NCBI GenBank assembly: GCA_025403435.1
Contig: CM046350.1
Coordinates: 32,269,346 to 32,333,345 of the forward strand
Direction: 5' to 3'
DNA from: Artocarpus heterophyllus
Lineage: Eukaryota; Streptophyta; Magnoliopsida; Rosales; Moraceae
Length of the DNA: 64,000 nucleotides
The notes under the pieces are model-generated. The model was not told the origin of the DNA. It ran no database searches and worked only from the letters and a program-made list of their open reading frames with translations. The translations under genes were made by a program, and so were the position numbers. Shown here piece after piece: positions 47,190-59,704 of the stretch; the stretch's first letter is position 1, and each line of letters begins with the position of its first letter.

Positions 47190-49343
47190 AATGGTGTAGC
47201 GAAGAGAAGAAATAAGACTTTATTGGACATGATTAGGTCCATGATGAGTTATTCATCATTGCCTTTATCCTTTTGGGGATATGCACTACAAACCACATGT
47301 TATCTTTTGAACAATGTGCCTTCAAAATCGGTCTCTAAAGCTCCTCACGAGTTGTGGATGGGCAGAAAGACATCCTTAAACCATATTCACATATGGGGAT
47401 GTCTGACTCATGTCCTGTTTAAGGATGCAAATAAGTTGGAAGCACGTTCAGAAGTTTGCGTATTTGTAGGATATCTAAAAGGGACTAAAGGGGGTTATTT
47501 TTATAACTCAAAGGAAAATAAAGTCGTGGTTTCGACTAATGCAACTTTCCTTGAGGAGAGTTACATGGACGACTTTAAGCATCGAAGTAAAGTGGTGCTT
47601 AAAGAGTTAAGGAGTGATCCGATCACTCCAGACGTTCCGAATGAAACCTTCCGATCAGTGTAGAAAAACCAAACAAACCTAAACAACAACTTGAGGGGCT
47701 TTGGCATAGTGGGAAGATCGGGCGTCAACCTGAGCTATATGTTCAATGGGGAGGTCTACTTGGCTGAACCAGATGAACATGACAGGGATCCTTACACTTA
47801 CGTAGAGGCTATAGAGGATGTTGATTCAAAACTCTGGACAGAGGCCATGAACATAGAGATGAAGTCCATGGAGACTAATCAAGTCTAGGAGCTTGTGGAT
47901 CTTCCCGAAGGGGTAAAACCCATAGTGTGTAAGTGGATCTACAAGAGGAAAAGAGGAGTGGATGGAAAGGTCGAAACCTTTAAGGCTAGACTTGTAGCTA
48001 AGGGTTATACGCAAAAAGAAGGAATTGATTATGAGGAAACCTTTTCGTCTATAGCCATGCCTAAGTCCATCCGGATTCTCTTGTCCATAACTGTCACTCT
48101 CGACTACAAGATTTGGCAGATGGATTTCAAGACGGCTTTTTTCAATGGCTGTCTTAATGAGTTCACTTATATGGAACAACCAGGCAGGTTCAAGGTCACA
48201 GATCAAGAGGGTAAGGTTTGTAAGTTGATGAAGTCAATTTATGGACTTAAGCAGGCTTCCTGTTCTTGGAACATAAGATTTGATTAGGTGATCAAGACTT
48301 ATGGGTTCTCACCAAATGTGGATGAGCCATGTGTTTATAAACACATTAAAGATGGGAAGGTGGTTTTTCTACTACTCTCTGTAGATGACATTCTGTTAAT
48401 TGGCAATGACGTTGGGGCATTGTCATCGGTCAAATTATGCTTGACCAAGTCGTTTGGCATGAAGGACTTGGGAGAGGCTAATTTTGTTTTGGGTATCTAG
48501 ATTTTTCAGGATAAAAAGAACAAAATAATAGCTTTGTCCTAGGCCGGCTACATAGATAAAATTCTCAGAAGGTTTGCAATGCAAGATTCCAACAAAGGTG
48601 AGCACTCATCTAGGTCTGGAATTTCTCTTTCTAAAAAAGTCTCTCCAAAGTCTTATGAAGAAAGAGAATATATGAAAAAGGTGTCTTATGCTTCGGCAGT
48701 GGGTAGTCTCATGTATGCCATACTTTACACACGACCGGATATTAGTTATGCGGTCGAGATTGTAAGTCGATTTCAGGCGGATCCAAGACCTAACCATTGG
48801 GTTGTGGTAAAGCATATTTTCAAGCACCTGAGAAGGACTCGAGGGTATATGCCTGTATATTCAGGTGAGGACTTGACTCCTCTAGGATATACTGACTCAG
48901 ATTTTCAATCCTATCTGGATTCTAGAAAATCGACTTCGAGTTTTGTGTTTACTCTAGGCGACGGTGCCATCAATTGGAGAAGTGTGAAGCAAGATTGCAC
49001 TTCAGATTCAACGATGGAGGCTGAGTATGTGGCAGCTAATGATGCTTCAAAAGAAGCAGTGTCGCTCTGCAAGTTACTTAGGGATCTTGAGGTAGTTCCT
49101 GGCATGGATAAAGTAGTATCACTGTACTCTGATAACAGTGCGGTGGTAGCTAATGCTAAGGAACCAAGATTTCACAAGAAGAGTAAGCATATTGATCGAA
49201 AGTATCATGTAATAAAGGACTTCGTTGAGGGCGGGCATGTCACGGTGTGCAAGATCGCATCAGAGGACAATTTAGCTGATCCATTTATGAAGACACTGAC
49301 TGGAAGAGTCTTCGAGAGGCATGTGGAAGCTATGAGGATGTGA
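47190..49343 (+). pseudogene. Copia-5 integrase end, RT and RNase H
   Basis: Integrase end: [18 protein letters not shown] and VCVFVGYLKGTKGGYFYN. RT: LVDLPEGVKPIVCKWIYKRK, TQKEGIDYEETFSSIAM, SIYGLKQASCSWNIRFD, stop. The catalytic box reads LLLSVDDILLIGND (Tyr changed to Ser). RNase H: STMEAEYVAANDASKEAVS and LYSDNSAVVANAKEPRFHKK, ending near 49342. Five or more stops interrupt it. Confidence 0.9.
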
Positions 49344-49381
49344 GATTTGTCATATTTACTCACTTAGTGCAAGTGAGAGAT

Positions 49382-51410
49382 TATTAGACATGTCTTCCCT
49401 AAGGAGTACAAATGTAATAAGTTTTTGGACACATTTTTATTAATAAAGACTTTATTTATTATTTATATACCAAATCTTGTCCTCTTTACGTTCGTATTTG
49501 TTGAATGTATGTTAAGCAAACAATAGTCTAAGACTGACGGTCTAAACCTTAAGAATTGGGCATATAATGGACAGATTATGCGGAAAACATGATTCTTAAG
49601 GTGATGGACTAAATCATAAGATGCGCAATCGAGGGAATAAAGTTGGGTGCTTTATTCATGTAAAATTGTTATGTTGTCTATATCCCTATTGGGAGATGGT
49701 TTGTCTTGACCATCGGAGGTGGACTTCGTGAATAGAAACATTAGCACGTTGTCATAAGCTATGATGTGTTGGATCGGGACATAAAGTGAATTGATTTGGA
49801 TTAATAATTCTGTCTAGGCAAATCAATTCACTTTAGACAATCATTTGTATTGTATCTTAATCCTGAGATGAATAGTGGGCCTGTTGTCTTGACTTGTGCC
49901 TTTTGATGTACCAAAGGGTGACACCTACATCTTAATAGTAGTATGCATGCTAGTACGTTGGAGGTATAACTCTTGATAGCGTAGACCTGTTATTCGTAGA
50001 TATGGAATCCATAGCTCCTCTTTAGGAGTAGTGATATCCTCTTATATGTGTTATCCTGTAATTGGAAAACTGGAGCACTCAACCATCTGGATACATAGGT
50101 GTAACCAAATGGTATATTGTCTTTGGATGGTAAATTTTCCAATGGTGAGATAATGGAACGTAAGATAAAAAATAATCAGGAAGGTAAGACAGAACTTGTC
50201 CTTAAGCCGATTATGGATAATCATATTGGGATATGATACACTATGATATGTCATTGAGACTTAGCTATATGGGCTTCGTAATTCTATATAGTTTGAGAGT
50301 GCAGCTCTAAGCTTTTAGTGAAGTAGCGTTGGAGTTGATAATTATGAAATGTATATCTGGGATATTGAGTTCATAATTATCGGGAGCTTAAACTATATAG
50401 GTCTATTTGGTCCCCTTTGCCAGCTCATAAAATCATGTAACGATACAGCGTGCTTTTCCTATAATTGGTGACTTATGTCAAATTTATTAGATTGGTTGAA
50501 ATTCAGAAGAATCAAATAATTCATGTCTATTTATTGGTTGAATTAATTTTGTGACAAAATTAATTCAAGATAAACTTGTTGAATTATTAGGATCGAATAA
50601 TTCTTGTCTGTTTATCGGTTGATTTAATTTTGAATAAATTAGATCAAGATAAACTTGTAGAATTATTAGGAACTCATTTATTTTCCTAGAGATTATCTGG
50701 ATAAAGTTGTTTTAATCAGATAACTTTTCTATTGAGTTATTTGAATTAAAACTAAGACTTTATCCTATAAAATCTCGGGTGAAAAATAAAAGATTCGCTG
50801 AGATATTAATTGACAGTTTCGCATGTCGATCATCATATTTGGCCTGCCGATGGGGCCTGTTCGGCCTACCGATCATCCTGATCGGCCTGCTGATGAGCGA
50901 AGGATAAGATCATACGTTTTTACGTAGATCTTATTAGATATTGATCCGAATTTAATTCTGATTCGAATTTTGAGACCTAATCTGATAAGGACTGACCCTA
51001 GACCCAACCTCTATAAATAGGGAGTAAGTCACATAAGTTATTTAGATCAATTGAGAGATTAAAAGTGATACTCTACGAGTGAGAATTTGGAAACTCCCTA
51101 AGAGCTCTTGTTCACAAATCACAAATACTTGCTTTGGGTTCTCTCAATTAGTTGGAAGGAGAGTCACTTGGTGGAAGAGCTGTACGTGTGAGCCCACACT
51201 CACTCCGATCGTGGATAGAGAATAGCGAAGTAGACCAGTTGGTTGAGGCTCTTCGGCAACGTTACTTCTCTTCACTGATTGCAGAAGCTTTTCGGCACAT
51301 AAATGTTAGTAAGATCTGGTTAATTTATGCATATAGCATGTCAAACTTATGTTTTGGAAAATACTTGATATAAAATTTTTAAAATTCTGCTGCGTACTAT
51401 TTTTCCAACA
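49382..51410 (+). repeat. Copia-5 3' LTR
   Basis: 2,029 bp. Begins TATTAG (TG changed to TA) and ends CCAACA. TATA box at 51011-51019. Four motif units start at 50819, 50839, 50861 and 50882, about two more than in the 5' LTR, which suggests units are gained or lost. Confidence 0.92.
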
Positions 51411-52778
51411 AAGGGTTATATTCAAAACGAGGGAGTTGACTGTGAAGAAACTTTCTCGCCTGTAGCTATGCTTAAATCCATTTGGATTCTTTTTTCCATT
51501 GCTGTATGTCTTGATTACGAGATATGAAAAATGGATGTCAAGACTGCCTTTTTGAATGGCTATCTTGAGGAAAGCATCTATATCGTACAACTAGAAGGGT
51601 TTGCAGCCAAAGGTCAAGAGCAAAAAGTTTGTGAGTTGCAAAGATCTATCTATGGACTCAAGCAAGCTTCAAGATCTTGGAACTTAAGATTTGATGAGGC
51701 GATCAAGTCTTATGGTTTCGATCAAAATATTGATGAACCTTGTGTATACAAGTACATCAAAGATAAGAAAGTGGTTTTCTTAGTTCTTTACATAGATGAT
51801 ATCCTACTCGTTGGAAATGATGTAGGCATATTATCTAATGTGAAGAGATGGCTCACCAACTAATTCCAAATGAAAAATTTTAGAGAGGCAAGTTATGTTC
51901 TTGGAATCCAACTCATAAGAGATCGTAAGAACAAACTGTTGGCGCTGTCTCAAGCATCATATATCGATAAGGTGCTTATCAGATTTTCGATGCAAAACTC
52001 CAAGAAAGGTAATTTACCTACACGTCATGGAGTTTATCTTTCAAAAGAGCAGTATCCTAAGACACCTCACGAGGAAGAGAAAAAATGAGACGGGTTACCC
52101 TATGCATCTACAGTGGGAAGTCTAATGTATGTCATGTTATGTACAAGACCTGACATTTGCTATGTAGTGGGTGTAGTCAGTCAGTATCAATCCAACCTAG
52201 GATTAGATCATTGGGTGGCAGTTAAGCACATTCTCAAGTACCTCAAGAGAACGAGAAACTATATGCGGGTATATTTAGGTGAAAATTTGATTCCCATTGG
52301 ATACACTAATTTTGATTTTCAATCAGACAAAGATACACGTAAATCTACGTCTGGATCAGTGTTTACTTTTGGTGGTGGAGCCATGGTTTGGAGAAGCATT
52401 ACGCAATCATGTATTGCTAATTCGACCATGGAAGCTGAATATATGGCTGCTTGTAAAGCGGCTAAAGAAGCCGTTTGACTTCGTAAGTTCTTAAGTGATC
52501 TAAAAGTCGTTCCGGGCATGGATAAACCACTCATACTGTATTGTGATAATAGTGGTGCAGTGGCAAATTCAAGTGAACTCAGAAGCCACAAAAGAGGAAA
52601 ACATATAGAGAGAAAATATTATTTGATTAGAGAGATAGTACATCGAGGCGATGTGAAAGTTGTGAAGATAGCATCGGATAAAAACCTTATCGATCCATTC
52701 ACCAAGACGTTACCTGTAAAGAGCTTCAAAGGACACTTGGAAGGCTTAGGTCTTAGAGACATGTCTCACCTGCTTTAG
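51411..52778 (+). pseudogene. Copia-4 RT and RNase H, continued
   Basis: RT blocks MDVKTAFLNGYLEESIYI, SIYGLKQASRSWNLRFDEAI and an intact catalytic YIDDILLVGNDVG, then ASYVLGIQLIRDRKNKLLAL. RNase H shows STMEAEYMAACKAAKEAV, LYCDNSGAVANSSELRSHKR and DPFTKTLPVKSFKGHLEGLG, ending at 52778. There are a few stops (after LDYEI, after RWLTN and after EEEKK). Confidence 0.9.
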
Positions 52779-52792
52779 GGTAAGTGGGAGAT

Positions 52793-54936
52793 TATTGGGT
52801 TTGGTGCCCTAAAAGCTGTGATATTGTATATATTGTTAATAAATAAATAAAATGACATTTTTAATTATTTTGATTGCTTATATGTATTATGAGTATATTT
52901 ATTAACATTAAGAAAATTCCATGATTATTTATGTGACTATAAATTTAGCATATAAGTATTATATGTCTAGGGATAAAATTTATAGATAATAATCTAAATA
53001 GTCCGTAATAATTAATTAAAGTTTAGGATCTTTAATTAAATATTACAAGTACGGTCCAATCTCATTTGAATAAAATAGTCTTATCCAGGCTATTAATGTA
53101 GAGACATTGGATTGGAGGTGCTTTATATAATAAGATTATATAGAATTAGACCAGATAAATTATGAATTCTAATAATCATCCGTTATAAATAGAGTACTCA
53201 AATTTATCACTATGATGATCATATATTTGACAGTCTTAATCCTGAGTATTTATTAGACTCCTATTTATAACATTATGTTTTTTAACTTGCATTGTAAGAT
53301 TTGTCTAAATACAAATGATGACTTAGCATCTTGAAAACATAATGTAATAAATACCTGGGAATAATATTATACAGATATAATCATATATTTGACAGTCTTA
53401 ATCCTAAGTATTTATTATACTCCTATTTATGACATTATGTTTTTTAACTTGCATGGTAAGATTTGTCTAAATACAAATCATGACTTAGCATCTTGAACAT
53501 ATAATGTAATAAATGGCTGAGAATAATATTATACAGATATGGAATCCATTCCTTCCTTATGGAAGTTAGAAAAATAGTTCTCTTGAGTGATAATTCGAGA
53601 TTCGAACAGTAGAGCGCTCGTTCATAATAAGATTATGAATTAACTGTTCATTAGAGAATTATTGGAACTCAAGGATAAAGATATAATAAGAGAGGTAACG
53701 AAAATTGAACCTAGCTCTTATTATGAACTATTTATGGAGGACTGACTTATACGTAATGATTATATCAATAGACTACTCACTAATTTTCTTTGAGTAATTT
53801 TCACTATAATCTCAAGAGTTCAGTTTCAGGTTTTTAGTGGAGTAACACTGAAACTAATAAATTTGGCACATTAATTAAAGAATATAATTAATTGTCAGAT
53901 TTATTAGAGCTTAGGTTATAGGTCCATAGGTCCCCAATGCCACCTCTATAATACTATATTGGATTTAATGCATAGAATAAATTATACATATTTAATTTAA
54001 AATTATTGAATTCTGAATTGATTATTTTCACACTTAAGATATTGATGTGATGCAGAAAAACGTTCTCTATGACATATAATATAATGTGATAAATGTTACA
54101 CATTTAACTAAGCATTAGTTAATTAATTAATTTAAAATCTATTCTTAAATAAATATGATTTATTTTTAAATTTTAATATATATATAAGATTTTATTATAT
54201 ATAAGATTTTAATTATATATTATTATATATATATATTAAGTAAACGAAATTAGTTTACGTTTACGTTTTTAACATATAAACTTATATTTTATATATATAT
54301 ATATATATATAAAGAAGTATATGTTGATTAAAAAAAGTACACAGAATCACGGTTTACGTGATTCTTTTTATAAACCATATATATATATAGAAACATGATT
54401 TGTTCTTTGAAAAAAAAAAAGGGAAAAGGGATAAGGATTATGTAGATTATATCCCTTCTCACATATCTGATATGGTGGTTATTTCAAATTTAAAGTAAAT
54501 TAAAATTCATTGAGAATTAACTAACTGCTTAGATATAAAAAAGTTAAAGATAATAGTTACTCTAGAGATCAATCTTTTTCACGTAACTTTTGCAAAATAC
54601 TCATAGAGAAAAACTGAGAGTTCTTTCTTTGAAAAAAATATCTGCTATCTCATGTGTTGAGTACATAGCAGATTCAAAAAAGTGTGAGGTTAATTCATTC
54701 TTGCAGTTTGACACCCACTCGTCTTTCCATTGGTGTGGAGGCTTGATTTAAAAGATTGTGGTGTCAAAGAGGAAAGCTAGGATACCCTGATAGTCTTCAA
54801 AAGGTTGGTAAAAATTCCCAAAGCTTTCTATTATTAATTAAAATTATATAGCTATTCCCGATGAACAAAGTTTTTAGAAAATTTTTGTTTGTCAACGATC
54901 CGTTCCTTCTGCTGCTTTTCATATTTAATTCCAACA
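52793..54936 (+). repeat. Copia-4 3' LTR
   Basis: 2,144 bp, TATTGGGTTTGGTGCCC start and AATTCCAACA end. It carries a tandem duplication of 172 bp (53219-53390 and 53391-53562) that the Copia-6 LTR lacks. AT microsatellites surround a 9-bp hairpin at 54343-54365, and a TATAAAAAAG is at 54534-54543. Confidence 0.9.
53219..53562. repeat. 172-bp tandem duplication inside the Copia-4 LTR
   Basis: TCATATATTTGACAGTCTTA begins both copies, at 53219 and 53391. The copies have diverged at several sites. The extra copy accounts for the length difference from the Copia-6 LTR (2,144 against 1,974 bp). Confidence 0.8.
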
Positions 54937-55787
54937 TTAACGTCATTGACAGAATTGAAAATATATATATACTAGTTTGCAACATCTAGTTTAAAGAAAT
55001 TTCTATATGATTTATTTTATATTCATTTTTAAATAATCATTGTCTCAAGATTTTCTTTCTTTCATAAATTATTTATTTGATTAGAACACATTAAACTTGG
55101 ACCATGATAGAATTTAGATTCTTATGTAATTCCATAGTGAAAATCAAAATTCTATCGCTATTGATCATTATATAGATCTTACCTTAATCCTAAAGTGATT
55201 GACAGACTCACATCTATTTTTTACGTCTTTCTATTGTCAATGATGAAATCTATTAGCAACGATAAAAACTCAAGATATTGGTGAAATAATATTATAAGTA
55301 GCTGTGAACGTTATCTGTTGATATGAGATATCAAATATTACCTAAAATTCTAATTTATAATTTGTTCATAAAAAGGTCATCCATTCGAGAACTAAAGGTA
55401 CTCATAAACAAGAAGTAATTACACAAGTTGCACAGAAATTTTTGTGGATGGTAAAATTGCATAATAAATTACTATGCCAATGGACAACTTTGTTGACTAT
55501 ATTTAATGCTTAAGGTTCTATATAGTTATGTATATAATGCATGAGTATAACTTTGGATACTGATTGTGGCATAAACTAAAGTTAATAACTATTATCAACT
55601 TAATTATAAGATAATTGAATTATAAATATTATCGAAACTTAAATTATATATATCCATTGGGTCCCTTTACTAGCTCCATAATATTCTTTCAAATGAATTA
55701 ATTGAAAATTCTTGGATGATTTTTTTATTAACATGGGCTTTTTAGAAATTCACACAGTATACCAGCTACATTATGTATGGTGCCAAC
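54937..55787. other. AT-rich stretch, probably remnant LTR
   Basis: No gene. A segment near 55660-55680 (GGGTCCCTTTACTAGCTCC) resembles a block shared by the family-3 LTRs, so part of this may be an old related LTR into which the next solo LTR inserted. Confidence 0.35.
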
Positions 55788-57711
55788 TGTTGGAAAAAGA
55801 GCATGCAACGAAATTTTAAATTAGATTATTTTCTAAAACACAAGTTTGACATGCTATATACATAAATTAATCAAATCTTGCTAACCTTTGTATGCTGAAG
55901 AGCTCCTACAATCAGTGAAGAGAAGAACGTTCTAGAAGAGCTGCAACCAAATGGTCTTCTTTGCTGTTCTCTATTCATGATTGGAATATGTGTGGGCACA
56001 CATCGTACAGCTCTTCCCCGATGCTCTTCTTCTAACCAATTGAGAAGACCTAGAGCTAAGGTTCGTGATTGTGAACAAGAGCTCTCAGGGAGTTCTAGAG
56101 TATCTCACAATAGAGTACTTACTCTAAACAGCTCAACTAATCAAAATAACTGAGAAAACTCACTTTTTATTTATAGAGGTCAGACCCATGGTCCTTCATT
56201 ATCAAATAAGGCATCAAAAATGCAAATCTAGATCCACTTTCTATAAAATCGTGTCAAAAATGCGCAATCAAATTATCGTTAGATCGACAGCCGAACTAAC
56301 GGATCAGCCTACCAAACTTACCCCATCGGCAAGCCGAACTAGCAAATCGGCCTACCAAACTTATGATAATATGATCCCTGAGAATCTTTTATTTCCCACA
56401 TGAGATTCTTTGGATAAAGCCCTAGTTTCAATTCACATAACCCAATAGAGAAGTTATCTGACTAAAACAGCTATATCTGGATAATCTCAAGAAAAATAAA
56501 TATTTCTAATAATTCAACAAGTTTATCTTGAATTAATTTACAAAATTAATTCAACCAATAAACAGCCATAAATTATCTGATCTTATCGAATTTCAGCGAA
56601 TCTAATAATTTAACATAAGTCACCAATTTATCGAAAAAACATGTCGTATCGTTATAAGATTTATAATGAGCTAGCAAAAAGGACCTGATGGACCTATATA
56701 ATTAAAGCTATGATAATTATAAAATAAATATCCTAGATACACATTTTATAATTATCAATTCTAACGTTACTCTACTAAAAGCTTAGAGCTGCACTCTCGA
56801 ACTATATAAATTTAGGAAGCCCAAATTAGCTAAGTGTCCTTGACATATCATAATGTGTCGTATCCCTAAAGGATATTCATATTCGGTTCAAGGATGAATT
56901 CCATCTTACCTTACCGATTATTTTTATCTTTATCCTACGTTCTGTTATCTCACCATTGGAACTATTTAAAGACAGTATACTATTTGGTTACACCTATGCA
57001 TCCAAATAGTTGAGTGCTCTAGTCTTCCAATTACAAGATAATGTATATAAGAGAAAATCATTGACTCCATCAATGGAGCTATGGATTCCATATTTATGAA
57101 TAACAAGTCTACGCTATCAAGAGTCATGTCTCCAACATACCGGTATGCATACCATCATAAAGTCAAGATATCACCCTTTAGTACTTCAAAAAATATAAGA
57201 CAAGATAACGGGTCCATTAGTTATTTCAATATTAAGATACAATACATATGATTGTCTAAAGTGAATTGATTTGCATAGATGGAATTATTAGTCCAAATCA
57301 ATTCCACTTTATGTCCTGATCCAATATATCGTCACCTATGACAATGTACCAATGTTTCTACTGGTGAAGTCCAACTCCAATGGCCAAGACAACCCATCTC
57401 CCTTTAGAGATGTAGACAATATAATAATCTTAGCATGAATAAAGCACCTAACTTTATTCCCTCAATTACAGATCTTATGATTTAGACCATCATATTTAGA
57501 ATCATGTCTTTCGCATAATCTGTCCATCATATGCTTGATTCTTAAAGGTTTAGACTGACAGTCTCAAACTTTTGTTTGCTTAACATACATTCAACAAATA
57601 TGAACGTAAAGAGGACAACATTTGGTATGAACAATAAATAAATTATTTATTGATAAAATGTCACCAAAACATATTACAACATTTTACTCCTTATGGCATA
57701 CATGTCTAACA
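55788..57711 (-). mobile_element. family-3 solo LTR
   Basis: A 1,924-bp copy of the family-3 LTR (TGTTGG...TCTAACA) with no primer site, purine tract or pol next to it. Flanking 5-mers CCAAC (55783-55787) and CCAAA (57712-57716) differ by one base and fit a decayed target duplication. Motif units start at 56284, 56304, 56326 and 56347 (20, 22, 21). Confidence 0.85.
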
Positions 57712-58638
57712 CCAAAAATATGTCCTAGGAGTACACTGGGCGTATTTCCAATGTAGTTATAATATAATAATGTCACAAGATTTTTATATAACGTGATTAT
57801 TATCATTATGTAAAAAATATATATTTTAAAAGTCAAAATAACAAAAATATTTATTTTGTCAGATATAATGAATAACTAATTATGGAAAATATTTATTTTA
57901 ATTGTTAAAATAAATAATATCTTAATTTGAACCCAAACAAGATCTTAGATAGATACTAGATGGAATTTGAATACATAGATTAAGTGATAGAAGCGATACG
58001 TGTCATCATCCTTTTAGGTGGAAGGTTTACAAGCCCACCACCTTTGGATGCTCTATTACTTCAGTCCATCTATGTATCTACAAATAAACCTTAGAGGTTC
58101 TATTTTCAGGAGATTTTTTCTAGCCTCCATCTATTGCTCTTAGAGCACTTCCCTTTAGAACTATTGGGAACCTTTGCCTATAAAGGCTGAAAGGAGACAG
58201 TAGAATTCATCCAAGAAGTCTCACCAATGCCCATACACTTATTGATTCAGAACGAGGAGAATGGCAAGGAAGACTTAAAGGTTTTAGAATGTTTGATCAT
58301 GTAGAGTTGTTTGCCAAACTGGTAAGTCTAAGTTTTTTCCTGTTATTATATATAAGATCAAAGGATGGATCCTTGTGTTTTAAGAAACATTTTAAAAATA
58401 TTTATCACTATGTTTTCACTTTTTCAATAACTTTCTAGCAAATCAACAATTATTTATCACATTAAAATTATTAATTGATCAATAATTAATTCTTTAATTC
58501 AATTAACTTATTTTTGTCTTCAACCAATTCATGTAGAATTTCTTCAAAATCATATTTTCATCATTAAGTAATTTTTGAATTTTGTACCTTGGAGGATAGA
58601 GATTTCATGAGCTATGGAACAAAAATCTAATACAACAA
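57712..58638. other. unassigned AT-rich region upstream of the MULE transposase
   Basis: No coding exon recognised. It may be the 5' part of the Mutator-like element, but no terminal inverted repeat was identified. Confidence 0.4.
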
Positions 58639-59700
58639 GGGAAGCTCCATCTTGTGGTAAGTCAATGTGCCAAGGGAGAGTCTTTGCAAGTGAAGAAATT
58701 TATTGATGAACATAGATGCAGTCGGATAACTCTCATGTAAACTCTACATGGCTCTCCAAAACATATATAGATATTTTTGTGGAGAACCCGAATATTATCA
58801 TTCCTGGACTTATGGCTAAAGTGAAGGAGGAGTATGTTTGTCCAGTGTTTTCATCTCAAGCACATTAAGCACGAAAAAAGTATAAAGAAACTATTGTTGG
58901 ATCATATGTCAAGCAATTTGAGGACCTTTGAGATTACAACAAAGAGTTAAAGAGGAGTAATCCAGGTAACACAGTTATTATTGAAACTGAAATAGAAGAA
59001 AATGAAATACCTCTGTTCAAGAGAAAGGATTTCTTGAAGGTTGCTAGACAATAGCTGAGTTGGATAGTTGTTATGTGAAGGGACCTCATCCTAGTTAACT
59101 ACTTTTTGTGGTTGGGGTTGATGGAAACAACCAAACTTATCTTGTAGCTTTTGCAATTATGAAAGCAGAATTTAAAGAAACTTGGCAATGATTCCTAACA
59201 ATATATGGAAAAGATGTTGGGATTATAAATAGAGTGGCTAGTCCTTTATCAATGATCAACAAAAAGGTTTAGTACCAGCAATTTAAGATAGTTTCGAAAG
59301 CTACAACTCTAGCAGCGTTTAAGGAAGAAATGGAGAAGCTAAAGATCATTGACCAAAAAGCTTATAAATGGCTAGTTTTGAAATATTCAAAACATTGAAG
59401 TAGAGCTTATCTTAGCACTTGGCCAAAATACGACATGTTGGTAAAGAAATTCTCGTGGCGAAAGACAAGCCAATTCTCACAATGCTTAAAGGAACTTAGA
59501 TGTGATTCTTTCATAAACAGACAACCCAAAGAAATGCTATAAACAAGTGATTTACCAGTATTGGCCCAAAAATACATAAATAAAACTTGAACTTAACTAC
59601 TATATGAACGAATATTTCATTCTGTATTGGACTGAGGAAAGGTTATATCCATTGGAAAAACATGATTTGTTAGCCATGTTAAGTGGCCATTTTAAGGCTT
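58639..59700 (+). pseudogene. Mutator-like (MULE) transposase pseudogene
   Basis: Broken frames carry MULE landmarks in order. First is the MuDR DNA-binding N-domain (LHLVVSQCAKGESLQVKKF, then IDEHRCSR). Next come TWLSKTYIDIFVENPNII, SSQAH and KKYKETIVGSYVKQFEDL. The transposase core follows with LLFVVGVDGNNQTYLVAFAI and AEFKETW, then ATTLAAFKEEMEKLKIIDQ and SRAYLSTWPKYDMLV. MULE transposases move DNA elements by cut and paste with a DDE core. Here there are more than ten stops or frameshifts, and the zinc-finger C-terminus is not clear. Part of the downstream open frame at 59705-59935 may belong to it. Confidence 0.8.
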
Positions 59701-59704
59701 ATTT

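Larger units (their letters stand above)
41735..51410 (+). mobile_element. Copia-5: family-3 Ty1/copia element inside Copia-4 RT
   Basis: Two LTRs (41735-43721 and 49382-51410), a perfect TGGTATCAGAGC primer site (43724-43735) and a purine tract AAGTGAGAGAT (49371-49381) bound a full-length element. The 5-bp target duplication AAGGG is exact (41730-41734 and 51411-51415). All gag-pol domains are present in copia order, but stops and substitutions make it non-autonomous. It is the most complete element of this family here. Confidence 0.95.
38200..54936 (+). mobile_element. Copia-4: Ty1/copia element split by Copia-5, 5' LTR not found
   Basis: Plus-strand leader, gag, protease, integrase and RT (38200-41734) continue after the Copia-5 insertion with RT and RNase H (51411-52778). 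A purine tract AAGTGGGAGAT (52782-52792) and a 3' LTR (52793-54936) follow. The leader adjoins Copia-3b at about 38199 with no LTR between. The LTR family matches Copia-6. The reading frames either side of Copia-5 join within the LVAKG-YIQNEG region of RT. Confidence 0.9.
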
